Positions 1-11,100 of a DNA stretch of 64,000 nt are shown here, one piece after another. The position numbers were made by a program, and so were the translations under genes. Source of the stretch: Chryseobacterium joostei. GTDB taxonomy: Bacteria; Bacteroidota; Bacteroidia; Flavobacteriales; Weeksellaceae. Numbering within the stretch: position 1 is the first letter of the stretch; every line of letters begins with the position of its first letter. The DNA lies in NCBI RefSeq assembly GCF_003815775.1, contig NZ_CP033926.1, positions 4,154,001 through 4,218,000 on the forward strand, in the 5' to 3' direction. Under the pieces are notes generated by a model that searched no databases, was not told the DNA's origin, and was given only the letters and a program-made list of their open reading frames with translations.

Positions 1-318
1 GATAAAATAAGTGGCTATAGAGGAGCTAGGATTTATAGGCATGGATTGAAAAGAAATACTATTGCTCATGAGGCATTACATTCCATTGCTTTATATCATA
101 GCTTTGATAATGATGGCGAGTATACTTTCCGAATAACTTGGTTAGTTTTGGGATCAATAATTCCTAGTCCATCACCAGTGCCTACAGATAATGTTATGGA
201 CTATTTTCAATTCAAGCCTACAGATGAAGATAAATTAAGAAAATTTATTTGGAAATGGCAAATGAATAAAATTTGGAAAATGAATTACAATAATAACAAA
301 CTAATTAAAGACACATAG
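1..318 (+). CDS. metzincin-like zinc metalloprotease, C-terminal part (5' end outside window)
   Basis: The frame is open from base 1, so this is the 3' end of a longer gene, about 105 codons seen. It carries HEALHSIALYH, an HExxHxxxxxH zinc-binding site of metzincin type (Ala where Gly is usual), and about 45 residues later NVMDY, which fits the metzincin Met-turn. Both elements together make a zinc peptidase domain likely. Such domains occur in Bacteroidota as free secreted proteases and as the tail of secretion-system effectors; the N-terminal part that would decide is not visible. The next gene begins 4 bases after the stop, so the two are probably co-transcribed. Confidence 0.7.
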   Translation, partial: DKISGYRGARIYRHGLKRNTIAHEALHSIALYHSFDNDGEYTFRITWLVLGSIIPSPSPVPTDNVMDYFQFKPTDEDKLRKFIWKWQMNKIWKMNYNNNKLIKDT

Positions 319-322
319 AAAT

Positions 323-1237
323 ATGAGAAATTTTTTATTGATACCTTTTTTGTGTATTTATATCTTTTCATCAGGACAAGAGTATAAATCAATTAGAAAT
401 ATTACTGGTCAAAACTGTTCTGAAATAGCTTTTGAAGAATATCAGACTATTAAAGAGCAATATTTACAGCATTTGCAAAAAAATCTGGAGTCAGTTATTA
501 ATAGAAATAACAACTTTTACATTAAAAGCAAACTGGATAGTGTTATGGCTGCTAAAAGTATAAAAGATCTGGCAGATCTTAATCTGGAAGATCAGAAGTA
601 CAGGTATCAATTTAATTTCAAATATAAAAACTATAATGTCTATGGAAGATCACCATCTTCAACAGCAAGTAATTTATATTCTTTAGATATTTTAAGAAAT
701 AATAAACATCTGGAAACGGTAGACTTCCTTACTGATGGAGGGTTCACTGTTGAAATCTATGCCAATAGATACAAAATGCAGGAAATTTATTCTGCAAAAC
801 CTGGAAAGTGTACTTATTCTATAATGGACACCTACATGAGTAATGTACTTGTTGGAAATAGTTTAATAGATAATGGACAGGAGATTGTATTTACAGACTG
901 GGATAAAAAGTTTAAAATTTCTGACGACATTCTATTAAAAATGTTACCTCGTTTATTCCCGCAAGCTATTCAGATACAAAAACAGAATGTTAAAAATATG
1001 CTTGGCAAGGATATGGGTTCAGGAGCGATTCTCAGTAATGATGATTTAAAAGTCGCCTACCAATATTTAGATCAGATTTCGAAAAATTTCAATAATGATT
1101 TTAAAGATTATAAAAAGTCCATACAGTTTGAAAAGCTTATTAGCAATAATAATACTCCAATCTGGAAAATTACGTATGGAATAGTTATTATTTTGAATGG
1201 GAATACTGGTAAAATACTAAGTGTGTATAATAAGTAA
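323..1237 (+). CDS. secreted protein of unknown function, 304 aa
   Basis: The protein starts with a clear signal peptide (MRNFLLIPFLCIYIFSSGQ) and is otherwise soluble, rich in Asn and Lys, with no family I recognise. The C-terminal 70 residues end in a segment with the sense of 'IWKITYGIVIILNGNTGKI', probably a beta-hairpin. It starts 4 bases after the metalloprotease gene. A secreted partner or immunity-type protein for the protease is possible but is only inferred from position. Base composition is as AT-rich as the protease gene, and more so than the giant genes downstream. Confidence 0.6.
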   Translation: MRNFLLIPFLCIYIFSSGQEYKSIRNITGQNCSEIAFEEYQTIKEQYLQHLQKNLESVINRNNNFYIKSKLDSVMAAKSIKDLADLNLEDQKYRYQFNFKYKNYNVYGRSPSSTASNLYSLDILRNNKHLETVDFLTDGGFTVEIYANRYKMQEIYSAKPGKCTYSIMDTYMSNVLVGNSLIDNGQEIVFTDWDKKFKISDDILLKMLPRLFPQAIQIQKQNVKNMLGKDMGSGAILSNDDLKVAYQYLDQISKNFNNDFKDYKKSIQFEKLISNNNTPIWKITYGIVIILNGNTGKILSVYNK

Positions 1238-1287
1238 AAATTATATATGGACAAATATTTCACCAATAAAACAATCAAAGTAATATT

Positions 1288-1313
1288 CTATAATTCTTCT
1301 TGAAGAATTATAG
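1288..1313 (+). terminator. hairpin between the secreted-protein gene and the giant gene
   Basis: An 11-bp perfect stem (CTATAATTCTT / AAGAATTATAG) with a 4-base loop lies 50 bases after the stop of the 304-aa gene and 27 bases before the start at 1341. It has no T-run after it on the plus strand, so it may be a weak terminator or a leader structure rather than a strong intrinsic terminator. Confidence 0.4.
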
Positions 1314-1340
1314 CACTAAATAATAAAATATTAATAAATT

Positions 1341-4300
1341 ATGCCAACCACAATAATACAAAAACCCTATTATCCAAAGCTATCAAATTTAATTAGCTTT
1401 AATAATTTACCGACGGGTTTAGATTTTGTTTCAAGTTTATCTCAGGATATTTTTTCTAATTTATATTATAAAAATTATCAGGCAAGTGTAAGTCCTTCGG
1501 GAGAGAGTGCTTTTTATAGCATGAGTCTTGTTGCAAAAAAGAGAATAGAATTTGATTTAGTCTATGGTTTAAAGTTTATACTAAACAAAGATCACCAAGA
1601 TAATACAATTTCTTCCTTTCCTGTCACACTTCAATACAATTGGCCAATCATTGGCTATCTATCAAGATTTAATCTCAATAATTTTTCATTCTCACCAAAA
1701 GAAATTTTTAAGGTAGCCTTAATTTCACTTAATCTAACAGAGAGTGATGTAATTAATCAAGCCATTAATGTTTTCGTTAATACTACAGGTGATCCTGTTA
1801 ATAAATTTGTTGATGATTTGAATGCTGAATTGAGCGGTTTAATTTCGTCTCCAATTCCTTATCCAAGTTCTGATAATAGAATTGAGGAATTAATTAGCTC
1901 TATTAATACAGCATATGGAGAAGGTGCAGCTTTAGCGGCCTTTGCAACATATATTGTAAGTAATATAAATAGTTTTAATCCCAAAGAAAGACTAAAATCT
2001 TTCTTTAAGAATATCTTACCAGAAGATATTGATGAATATATCAGAAGTATCATTACACCTAGTGCAAAGATTACCCTTGAAACATCCGCATCCATCGAAT
2101 TCCCAAGAAATATCCTGAAGCCTTGGACTACTAATAGCAGTGGCGAATTAATACCAGATCCAACTCCGGATGCTAAAACCTATTTCAACTTTGCAAAAGC
2201 GGTGCTTTATGCAGATACTGTTTCAGGAATCGGATATGATGTAGATATTGCAGGATCATTAGGCCCAAGCACATATTCTGAAATTGGGAATACAGGATTA
2301 CTGGTTCAGCTGGACAGACTGAAGCTGGATTTAAGTAAAACAAAAAATATCCCTGAAGCAGATGCCTACGGATATTCACCAGATTTTACAGGAGTTTATG
2401 CAAGAGCTGTCTCTGTAACATTCCCACCAAAATGGTTCTACGATGAAACTAACCCACCAAGCAGCTCAAGTGCAACACTAAGACTGGGAGGTTATGACAT
2501 GCTTGTAGGAACAGGAGGTGTTTCCGGAACTATTATGCTGGAATCTGTTCCTGTGGCTCATCAGGGAGGTGGTTTTGAATACTACAACGATAAGTTTGCA
2601 TTCAGTTATCCCGTGTCATTATACAATAAGGATGCGACTACAGGAGAAATTGGTTTAGTAACAGCCAATAATTATGCAGAGTTGAAAACTATCTTACAAG
2701 GTTTAAAAGCAGCTTCAGATGCACCATTTGCATTTAAGTTTCCGCTTTCTCTGACACCTCTGGCACAGGCAGATCCAATTGTTTTTAACAACGGTGCCAA
2801 TTACCAGAATTATTTATCCACTTTAAATGGTAATAATGCCATGATGTGGAAAAGGTTAGGTGGAAAGAATGGATTTCAGGTAGGTTTCAAATCCTTTGAT
2901 GTCACATTGAACAAGAATTCAGTGGTTTCATCCAATATTAAAGGAGGTTTGATTATTCCTAAATTCACCTATCCTACAGATATGCCTGTTGTAGGCGGAC
3001 AGCCAGTTCAGCTTGAAGTGGCGGGTCATATCGAAGCCGACGGAGATTTTCGTCTTACAGCCGCTACTGCTCCACCTTTTCCTGTACAGCTAGGGAATGT
3101 TATGAAACTGCATTTAAGCTCTGTTGAACTCGGAAAAGAGGACAATAAGTTTTATATTGGCGCTGCTGCAGACATTGAATTCTTGGGAACTTTTGGTGAA
3201 CTTTTAAAAGGCCAAAAACTAAGTATTTCCGCATTAAGGATCTACAGCGACGGGCATATTGATTTCCGCGTAAACGGAGGAAATATGGTTCTTCCAAAAC
3301 CAATTAAAATTCCACTTGGACCTACGGAAATTTCAGTTACTGCTATTCACTTCGGTTCTCATGAAAGAGAAAGAAAAGGAGTGATGCGTAAATACAACTA
3401 CTTCGGATTTGACGGAGGAGTAAGTATCGGAGTAGCAGGAATTGATGCCCGTGGAGACGGAATTAAATATTACTATACAACTGATAATAATGAAAATGAT
3501 CCTCAAAAAGATCCGGATTCTTATCTTCATATTCAGACGATCCATATTGATATGGTTATTCCGGCTAACTCAAGTGACCCGAATGTGGCGATCAAAGGAT
3601 GGCTGTCTATTCCAGAGCCGGGAGCATTCCAGGAGTATAAAGGTGGAGTAAGCCTTAAAGTTAAAAACCCTAGAATTGCAGGAGGTGTAAACATGCGTTT
3701 AGCTCCGAAGTATCCTGCGTTCCTGATTGATGCCAATATTGAACTTCCGAATCCAATTGCATTAGGACCGGTATCTATTTACGGCTTCCGTGGATTATTA
3801 GGATATCGTTATGTTGCTGAAAAAGCAGCCATTAATATGACTTCTCAAAATACCTGGTATGAATACTATACAGCTCCGGAAAGAGGAGTAGGTGTTGAGA
3901 AATTTAGTGGTCCGGATAAAACGGAGAAATACAATTTCCCATTCTCTTTAGGAGTTGGAGCATTACTTGGGGATACCATGGCCAACGGAAATATTATTTC
4001 AGCCAATGCTATGTTATTATTATCACTTCCATCCATGGTTATGGTGGATGCGAGAATGAAGCTTCTGGCAAAAAGAGTTAATTTCCAGGATGATCCACCA
4101 TTCTTTGCGTTCTTCATTTTTGGAGATAATTCATTGGAATTCGGGTTTGGTGCAGACTATAAATTCCCTGAAAGTTCAGGAGATATTATTAAACTGTACG
4201 CAGAAATTCAGGCAGGTTTCTTCTTTAATAATCCATCAGCATGGTACATTAACTTTGGAACACAGCAGAAGCCAATTCAGGCCAAACTATTAAAGGATCT

Positions 4301-7300
4301 CTTTACACTGAAAGCATTCCTGATGATTTCCGGAAAAGGAATTCAGGCCGGTGCAAGAGGAGAATTCAGGTTTGACAGAAAATTCGGCCCTGTGAGTATC
4401 TTTGTTTTAGCCTATCTGGAATTAGGTGGAAAAATCAGTTTCCAGAAACCTCAGATGGGTGCTTATTTTGAAGCGGGATTAGTGATTGATATCAATGTGA
4501 AGATCTTCCGTATTTATGCGGCGGTAACCATTCTTCTCGCAGTAGAATCACCAAAACCGTTCCTGATCTACGGAGCATTTACGGTCGCATTTAAGTTGAA
4601 GATTCTGTTCTTTAAGATCAGCTTCTCTGCAAAACTGGAACTGAAATGGGAATTTAATAAAGAAGTGGACAGAACTCCGGTGAAGCCATTTACAGAAATC
4701 CCGGGTCAGGAAGATAGTCTGGTGAAAGGAATCAGTATGTTAACCAATGAAACATTTGATCTTCAGAGAGCAAGTACTACAATGTACCCTGATGTTTCAA
4801 CTATTAAAAAAGTAGTACCTCTTGATACCTATATTGATATTAAGACAACAAAAGGATTGCTTCCGATAGCAGCAACAAGTGCTACCATTGGTGGATTTAC
4901 CAATCCTGCAGCCAATTCTACTGATATGATTCCGCCGGATAAAGTAATGAAAGGCCTGGAACTAAGACAGGTAAAACACCAGTATACATTAGAAGCCATT
5001 GAAATTATGGCCAATGATGGAACTTCAGGCTGGAAGAAGTATGATCCGTTCAAAGCAATGGAACCTGGCAACCTGGCATTAGATAACCTGAGAGTAGGAC
5101 AATGGCAGAAAAAAGATAATCAGTACAATGCGATCAGATTATTGGGTATGACCCCATTCTCTTATACAGAGCAGGGAAATGCCGGATGGTTTATTCCTGA
5201 ACAATACGGAATAATGCCATCTACATTATTCTGTCAGGGGCAAACTATCCAAGATTCAACGTCTGATTTCCTTGAGAAACCTTTGAATACATTGTATTAT
5301 GCTTCTTCATCCAACTTCTTCCAAAGTGAAGGTGCTTCTTACCAGATTGCCGGGGATGTACAATATACAGTAGATCCAAATGGAAATCCTGTTATGCAGG
5401 GGGATCATGCAAAAGTTTCAGATGAAGCAAATAACCATGGTTTTGCACAGTCATTATTGTTTAAAAATCATTCTCCGCTTACGATCATGCTGCCAAATCC
5501 GGCTGCCAAGATCAAACTGAAGTTGAGTACATACAGCACAGGGGTAACCGTGTCTTATTACACTCCTTTGATTGATTTAACCAATACGCAGTCCTTTGTA
5601 CAATATGATGTTCAGCAAGAGTATTATTCAAAACAGGATCTTGAGGCTCCAATCTCACCTTCAGTTATTCCGGTAGGTGGAATTACAAAAATTGTAATCA
5701 CTCCGGATTCGGTGGATAACGATGAGGTTAACCTTATTCTGCAACAGATGGCAGAACTTATGAGCCAGGGGTACCAAATAGCTCTACAACAAGGTGGTGT
5801 AGTAGGTACTGTATCCCCAAGTAATCCTGAGCTATATACTGAGCTTGAAAGAAAACTGGAAAAACTACAATCCAGAGGTTGCGAAGGTGTTGCAAAGGAA
5901 AAGTATGAGGAAGCTTGCTCATTGTATCCTAAGATGGTTGAAATGTATAATAATTATTTCTTCACATCATTTGATAGAAGAGGTGGAAGTGTACTTTTAG
6001 ATGTAGATTTTATCAGAAGAAATCTTGATGCAGGTATTTATCAGTCAATATTGGAAACATTAAGAGGCAGCTGGATCCCAACTCTGGCGTATGAACTAAA
6101 TGTTGAACAGTATGGAGCATTGTTAGAAGATCTTATAGGTAGTATCAATGTAAGTAATCCTGACCAACAGGTAGTTATTGGTTATTTTGATCGTTTAAAA
6201 GACAAACTGAAGCAGATTAATAACTTATTGCTATACATGAACCCGTGCGAAGATTCTGTACTATGTAATCTGAGTGCCTATCTTTCACAGAAAGAATTCG
6301 GAATATTTAATGATAAGCCACCTCGTTCCGAAACTCCTTTATATTCAGCTTATAGAGAGTTTATTAGTAATAATCCTTCTTATGAATATCTGAATAAAAT
6401 TTTAGAGAGACAAATCAATACAATTGTAGCCATTAGGTTTATGGGATGGTCAGGGTATGCCATGTATAGCGGAGATTTCGATACTGCATGTGAAGACATG
6501 ATCTCTATTTTAAGAGATCTAGGAAACTGTTCCAGTCAGAAAAAATGTTTCACACTATTCCATGAAGTAAGTTGGTTATCTGTGGAAGATCATTTTTACA
6601 ATGTGAATATTCCTTCTCTGGCAGCTGTTACAACGGAGACACAAGCAGCAGTAAATGCAATTACAAGGTCTATTCAGCCAGTATGGAGACCAGATACGGG
6701 ATATTATGTGAAGTTTACATTAAAGGATACTGTAGATAACGGACAAGCTCCGTCGCAGTCATTAAGCTATGCTTATGCATTCCGTACAGCAGGACCTTTA
6801 GGCTTCTTCCATTTAGATAAGGATTCTACCTATGGGGAAATTAAGATTAAAGATTCTACCAATGTTATAGAAGATACCATCGGAAGAATCCGTGATAAAG
6901 ACGGAAATCTGCTTCCTGTTGTTGCGGGAGAAGAACTTACTCCGCATCCGGATTTATACCCTCATACATCATTGAGACCTTATATTGATTATGAACGTTC
7001 CTATCCAAATGCAGATGGAAATATAGTAAGTGCCAAACCATTATTCTATAATGATGAAACAACGAAAGTATCAATGTACTTTACATCTAGCTATGTTTCC
7101 AAATTATTGGACGGATGGGATGAGTATAATGGAATGAAAAAATTAGGAGGTTCTATGAAGATCCTTATCAAGGATCCTGTAGAAGATATTACTCTTGTGA
7201 ATCCACCAAGACTGTTTTCTGATGAAACCACTGTAATAACTAACCCTGCTAATATCGCTCAGACTATTGAAAATTGGGCAGTAGATCCTAGCCCGGCAAT

Positions 7301-8180
7301 TCCACCAGTAATGCAGCAATACTTTAGTATGTTGAATAATGGACAAAACTGTACCGGAATTGTGAATATGGAACCTCCAAAATCTGTGTATCGTACCATT
7401 AAGTTTAAAGGGCTGAAACCTCAAAAACTTTATACAGCACAGGTTATGAACTTCTATTGGGGAAAAAATAACAATGTAGATGTTACCAATATGACCGAGG
7501 AAATTAAACAGAAATATGCGAAAGAAGTTCACAAGTTTGTATTCCAGACTTCCCGTTATGCAGACTTTGCAGAACAGGTTAACAGCTGCTTCATTAAGTA
7601 TAAAGATGCAAATGGTGCTGAGCAGACAAAACAAGCAGTTTATAGCATTGGAAAAGCTTTAACATCAGAAAAGCTTAAGGCTGCCTGGGCAATTGTTCAA
7701 GCAGATCCAAAGAAAATCTGTGACAATCCTTTAAGCCAGTCTATTGCAATGCAGTATCAGCATCCGTTTGACAGAATCGTTCAGGGATTATTTGGAATTA
7801 CTCCACAGGAAGATGCACCTACAAATGAGTTCAATAAAATTATTGATACTACAACAGGAAATGTAGTGGCTATTCTTGTCAGAAACCCAGAGCCATTCAA
7901 CCACCCTAGAATTCCTATTGAGGCTGTTAGCAGAAATGTAGCTTTAGATCTGGACGGAATGGTTGAAGTTCTTAAAGAGGTAGGTGTAGGATTGAAACCT
8001 GAAAGAGATATGAACTATTCAATGATCTATTCAAAAGATTATTCACAGGTTCTTATCATGAATGCAGAACAGCATATTGCAGAAACAAATATGATGTTCC
8101 AGTTTATCTATAAAACATGGAATGGTGGTGAATACAAGCTGGCAGATAAAATTAAAGTAGAAAATATCAAAATAAACTAA
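1341..8180 (+). CDS. giant beta-rich protein of unknown function, 2279 aa
   Basis: No signal peptide, lipobox or early membrane segment is visible; the start is MPTTIIQKPYYPKL. Residues 1 to about 250 are Asn/Ser-rich and more AT-rich in DNA than the rest. Residues about 250 to 1110 are long runs of alternating hydrophobic and polar residues with many Gly and aromatic positions (for example GAYFEAGLVIDINVKIF and LKILFFKISFSAKLELKWEF), as in long beta-sheet or beta-groove proteins. A helical stretch follows at about 1450 to 1640 with several Cys, then a mixed C-terminal region. The next gene starts 5 bases after the stop, so the pair is one transcription unit. I do not recognise the family. 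Candidates are a cell-surface structure, a tail-like or injection-system accessory, or a lipid-channel type protein; none is shown by motif. Confidence 0.75.
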   Translation: MPTTIIQKPYYPKLSNLISFNNLPTGLDFVSSLSQDIFSNLYYKNYQASVSPSGESAFYSMSLVAKKRIEFDLVYGLKFILNKDHQDNTISSFPVTLQYNWPIIGYLSRFNLNNFSFSPKEIFKVALISLNLTESDVINQAINVFVNTTGDPVNKFVDDLNAELSGLISSPIPYPSSDNRIEELISSINTAYGEGAALAAFATYIVSNINSFNPKERLKSFFKNILPEDIDEYIRSIITPSAKITLETSASIEFPRNILKPWTTNSSGELIPDPTPDAKTYFNFAKAVLYADTVSGIGYDVDIAGSLGPSTYSEIGNTGLLVQLDRLKLDLSKTKNIPEADAYGYSPDFTGVYARAVSVTFPPKWFYDETNPPSSSSATLRLGGYDMLVGTGGVSGTIMLESVPVAHQGGGFEYYNDKFAFSYPVSLYNKDATTGEIGLVTANNYAELKTILQGLKAASDAPFAFKFPLSLTPLAQADPIVFNNGANYQNYLSTLNGNNAMMWKRLGGKNGFQVGFKSFDVTLNKNSVVSSNIKGGLIIPKFTYPTDMPVVGGQPVQLEVAGHIEADGDFRLTAATAPPFPVQLGNVMKLHLSSVELGKEDNKFYIGAAADIEFLGTFGELLKGQKLSISALRIYSDGHIDFRVNGGNMVLPKPIKIPLGPTEISVTAIHFGSHERERKGVMRKYNYFGFDGGVSIGVAGIDARGDGIKYYYTTDNNENDPQKDPDSYLHIQTIHIDMVIPANSSDPNVAIKGWLSIPEPGAFQEYKGGVSLKVKNPRIAGGVNMRLAPKYPAFLIDANIELPNPIALGPVSIYGFRGLLGYRYVAEKAAINMTSQNTWYEYYTAPERGVGVEKFSGPDKTEKYNFPFSLGVGALLGDTMANGNIISANAMLLLSLPSMVMVDARMKLLAKRVNFQDDPPFFAFFIFGDNSLEFGFGADYKFPESSGDIIKLYAEIQAGFFFNNPSAWYINFGTQQKPIQAKLLKDLFTLKAFLMISGKGIQAGARGEFRFDRKFGPVSIFVLAYLELGGKISFQKPQMGAYFEAGLVIDINVKIFRIYAAVTILLAVESPKPFLIYGAFTVAFKLKILFFKISFSAKLELKWEFNKEVDRTPVKPFTEIPGQEDSLVKGISMLTNETFDLQRASTTMYPDVSTIKKVVPLDTYIDIKTTKGLLPIAATSATIGGFTNPAANSTDMIPPDKVMKGLELRQVKHQYTLEAIEIMANDGTSGWKKYDPFKAMEPGNLALDNLRVGQWQKKDNQYNAIRLLGMTPFSYTEQGNAGWFIPEQYGIMPSTLFCQGQTIQDSTSDFLEKPLNTLYYASSSNFFQSEGASYQIAGDVQYTVDPNGNPVMQGDHAKVSDEANNHGFAQSLLFKNHSPLTIMLPNPAAKIKLKLSTYSTGVTVSYYTPLIDLTNTQSFVQYDVQQEYYSKQDLEAPISPSVIPVGGITKIVITPDSVDNDEVNLILQQMAELMSQGYQIALQQGGVVGTVSPSNPELYTELERKLEKLQSRGCEGVAKEKYEEACSLYPKMVEMYNNYFFTSFDRRGGSVLLDVDFIRRNLDAGIYQSILETLRGSWIPTLAYELNVEQYGALLEDLIGSINVSNPDQQVVIGYFDRLKDKLKQINNLLLYMNPCEDSVLCNLSAYLSQKEFGIFNDKPPRSETPLYSAYREFISNNPSYEYLNKILERQINTIVAIRFMGWSGYAMYSGDFDTACEDMISILRDLGNCSSQKKCFTLFHEVSWLSVEDHFYNVNIPSLAAVTTETQAAVNAITRSIQPVWRPDTGYYVKFTLKDTVDNGQAPSQSLSYAYAFRTAGPLGFFHLDKDSTYGEIKIKDSTNVIEDTIGRIRDKDGNLLPVVAGEELTPHPDLYPHTSLRPYIDYERSYPNADGNIVSAKPLFYNDETTKVSMYFTSSYVSKLLDGWDEYNGMKKLGGSMKILIKDPVEDITLVNPPRLFSDETTVITNPANIAQTIENWAVDPSPAIPPVMQQYFSMLNNGQNCTGIVNMEPPKSVYRTIKFKGLKPQKLYTAQVMNFYWGKNNNVDVTNMTEEIKQKYAKEVHKFVFQTSRYADFAEQVNSCFIKYKDANGAEQTKQAVYSIGKALTSEKLKAAWAIVQADPKKICDNPLSQSIAMQYQHPFDRIVQGLFGITPQEDAPTNEFNKIIDTTTGNVVAILVRNPEPFNHPRIPIEAVSRNVALDLDGMVEVLKEVGVGLKPERDMNYSMIYSKDYSQVLIMNAEQHIAETNMMFQFIYKTWNGGEYKLADKIKVENIKIN

Positions 8181-8185
8181 TAGAA

Positions 8186-11100
8186 ATGTCTTTCAATATA
8201 AATAATAAAAAAGCATCTTCAGGAATTCTTCCTGTTACTAACCCTCTTGTACAATCCAACTGCCTGTATCTACAGGCGGCTGGGTCCAAGGGAGAAGAAA
8301 GTACTTCAGGTATTCACCTAAGATGGACCCTAAAAGGGCAGTTAACAGAGCATTTACCAAAAGGAGACCACCATGCAGGTCCGCCTAAAGGATTTAACAA
8401 GCAAAATGACTACGTCAATGTTTATAGAACCAGATACGAACCTCAGGTAAGAGAACTTTATCTTACAAATCAGCCAACCACGGTTATTGATTCCGAAGGA
8501 TTGTGGTTATATGGTAATAGTGAAGACGGGATGTTCCGTGTATACTTCAGAAATAAAAACAAATATAACGAGGTAAGAAACCAAACGGATCCTTTTTCAA
8601 ATCCTATGGGGTTTCTAGAGCAGTATGGAAGTAATCTTATTGAGGTAGAATCCAATCAGAAATTGTTCTTTGCAACACAGCTTACATCCAGTAATAATGG
8701 GGTTGCCAAAACAGAAGTACTTTCTGTAGAAACCAATCTTGCAGGGCTTTCTAAAAATGTAACTTTCAGAAGGACTATCTCAGACTTTTCACAAAAAATC
8801 TTTGCAGAAAACGGAAGAAGTATTCGTTTTATTCCAACAGCAACAATTATTACCAAGATTAGTTTTGAGTTCTATGAAGATATTATTTTCAAAAGAAACT
8901 GGGAACAAATCGGAAAATTTGGACTTTCCGTGGATGATGGAGAGGTTTTACGTAGACTAGAACCTAATCCGGATAGACCTGTTCATGCAGTCTGGGCCAG
9001 ATATAACGATGATGAATTTGTAAATATCAGAAACTATGAGACAAAATGGGGACATATGCCTGATCAAGGAAATACCATCAGAGATTCTGTTAAAAGGTAT
9101 ATAGATCTTAGCCAGAATCCGGATAATCCTTTAGCCATTGATCAATATTATTCTACTGATAACCCTGACGATTCAACCCCTTTGGAGTTCTCTCATTTCA
9201 ATAATCTTCAGATGGCGGCATTAGACTATCACGTAGCAAGAATGCTTGGGTTAGGGCATTTGGATTTAAGAGACGAAGTTTACGATGGAAGTCAGTATCT
9301 GTATATTGCCCATTATGAAACTCTTGTAGATCTGAAAACAGGTGAGCCATCAACTAAAATTGATCACCTCTCAATGTCATTGCCAACTTCCTTAGAAGAT
9401 CAGCGTCTGTCTCTTCCCGTTCGTTTAAAAGCACCGGTTCCGGGAATGGTTTCAGCAGACCCTACAGCGGGAACTACTATGAGCAGCCTTACCGATGCAG
9501 ATGGATATACCCATGACGGTACAGGAAGATATTTAAGCCTGATGATTGAAGAGCTAACTCCGGATGAGCCGGCAAACAGCCCGTTTTATTACTCGACTCA
9601 AGAGTTTGATATGTCCAAATTCACCTATCCCGTATCCGTAGGAATTGAATATAAAACTAAAGGAGACACGAAATGGAATCTGCCTGAATTACCAAACGAT
9701 CCTAATTTCCTGAATGTATATTCAAATGGAGATGAAGCACATAACGAAACGGTAGCCATTGCTATCCCGGATTTTGGAAACCCTGCATTTGTACATAAAG
9801 AAACAAAATCAGGAATCCATATGTATGGTTCTTATGGTGTTAACTGGTTCTCAAGAGCAAAGTCTTCACCCATTATCCAGCAGATCGAATCAAAAATTAA
9901 GCCTGTCAATACACTATTGCCTCCATCCAGTATCAGTGCGTTCCTAATACAGGAAGAGCTGCCAATATTGCTTACCTCACAGAATGAGCAGGATATGTAT
10001 AAACTAAATCCGGCGACTGATAAGACTTTGGTAAGGCTTACTATGGAGTATGATGCTTCACAGGATATTATTTCCTACCAAAAAGCAATTAACGGAGTGG
10101 ATCTATCTACCTTTAATCCTTTGCCGGATAATGAGGAGTTATTTGCAGATAAAATTGAAGTTTTCTATCGTCCTGAAGCATTAAAGCAGGTTTTTGGAAT
10201 GATTGATACGGTAACGGATCTGCCAGGAAATCCTCTGATTTCTGTAATTAAAACCAAGGCTTTACCATTAGCCAGTGCCGGATTAGTAGATCCTGGAGTT
10301 ATCCAGAGTGTGACCCCAACGATTCCTGGATCAGCTTTTCCTAATTATATTGGAGGAATTTTTACCGTAGGTACAGATGATTATATTATCCATAATATTG
10401 TGCCAGGTTCAAGTCCGGACTTTCCGATTTTTCATATTCTGAAAATGCAGATTGGAAATGCATTCGGACAAAATACCCCGATTCCTTTTGATCCTGCGAA
10501 CTTCTTAGTGCCAAGTGCCAATGTATCTTTCATGGTAGCTGAGAATATGCAAAATACAAGTTCATGGGGAGCCGTAAACCCTCATTCTCTTAAAATTCAG
10601 ATTGGAGATAACTGGCCGATTCATACAGAAGAAGTTACCATTGAATCAGGACAGGCACCGGATATTACCTACAATACATACTACAGGAAATTTAGAGGTA
10701 TTAAAAAGAATGCAACCATCACGAGGGTTAACGAACCGGGAGTTCCATTTACAGGACTATATGAATTTAATTTCCCTGGATATACCTTGAATAAGCATCC
10801 TCAATTTTCTGATATTCCAGGTAAAGACAGTGTACAATGGTATAGAGGAAGTCTTCGTGTTTCTGCTGTAGGACAGCAGGGAGCTGAGAAAAGAATACTT
10901 AAGGTGATTCGTATTGATAATATTGGAAGCGGTGATTTAAGAGTTTTTGCTTTAGACGAATCCCATAGTGATACAAATCCTCTGCAGCCTGATGTTCCAA
11001 GAACAGAAGAAGTGAATTTCTATCCAGGGTACAGAGCTTATCTTCACTACAATGCACCATGTCGTTTGACCAAGGATCATGTGATTCCTCAAGACCCGGA

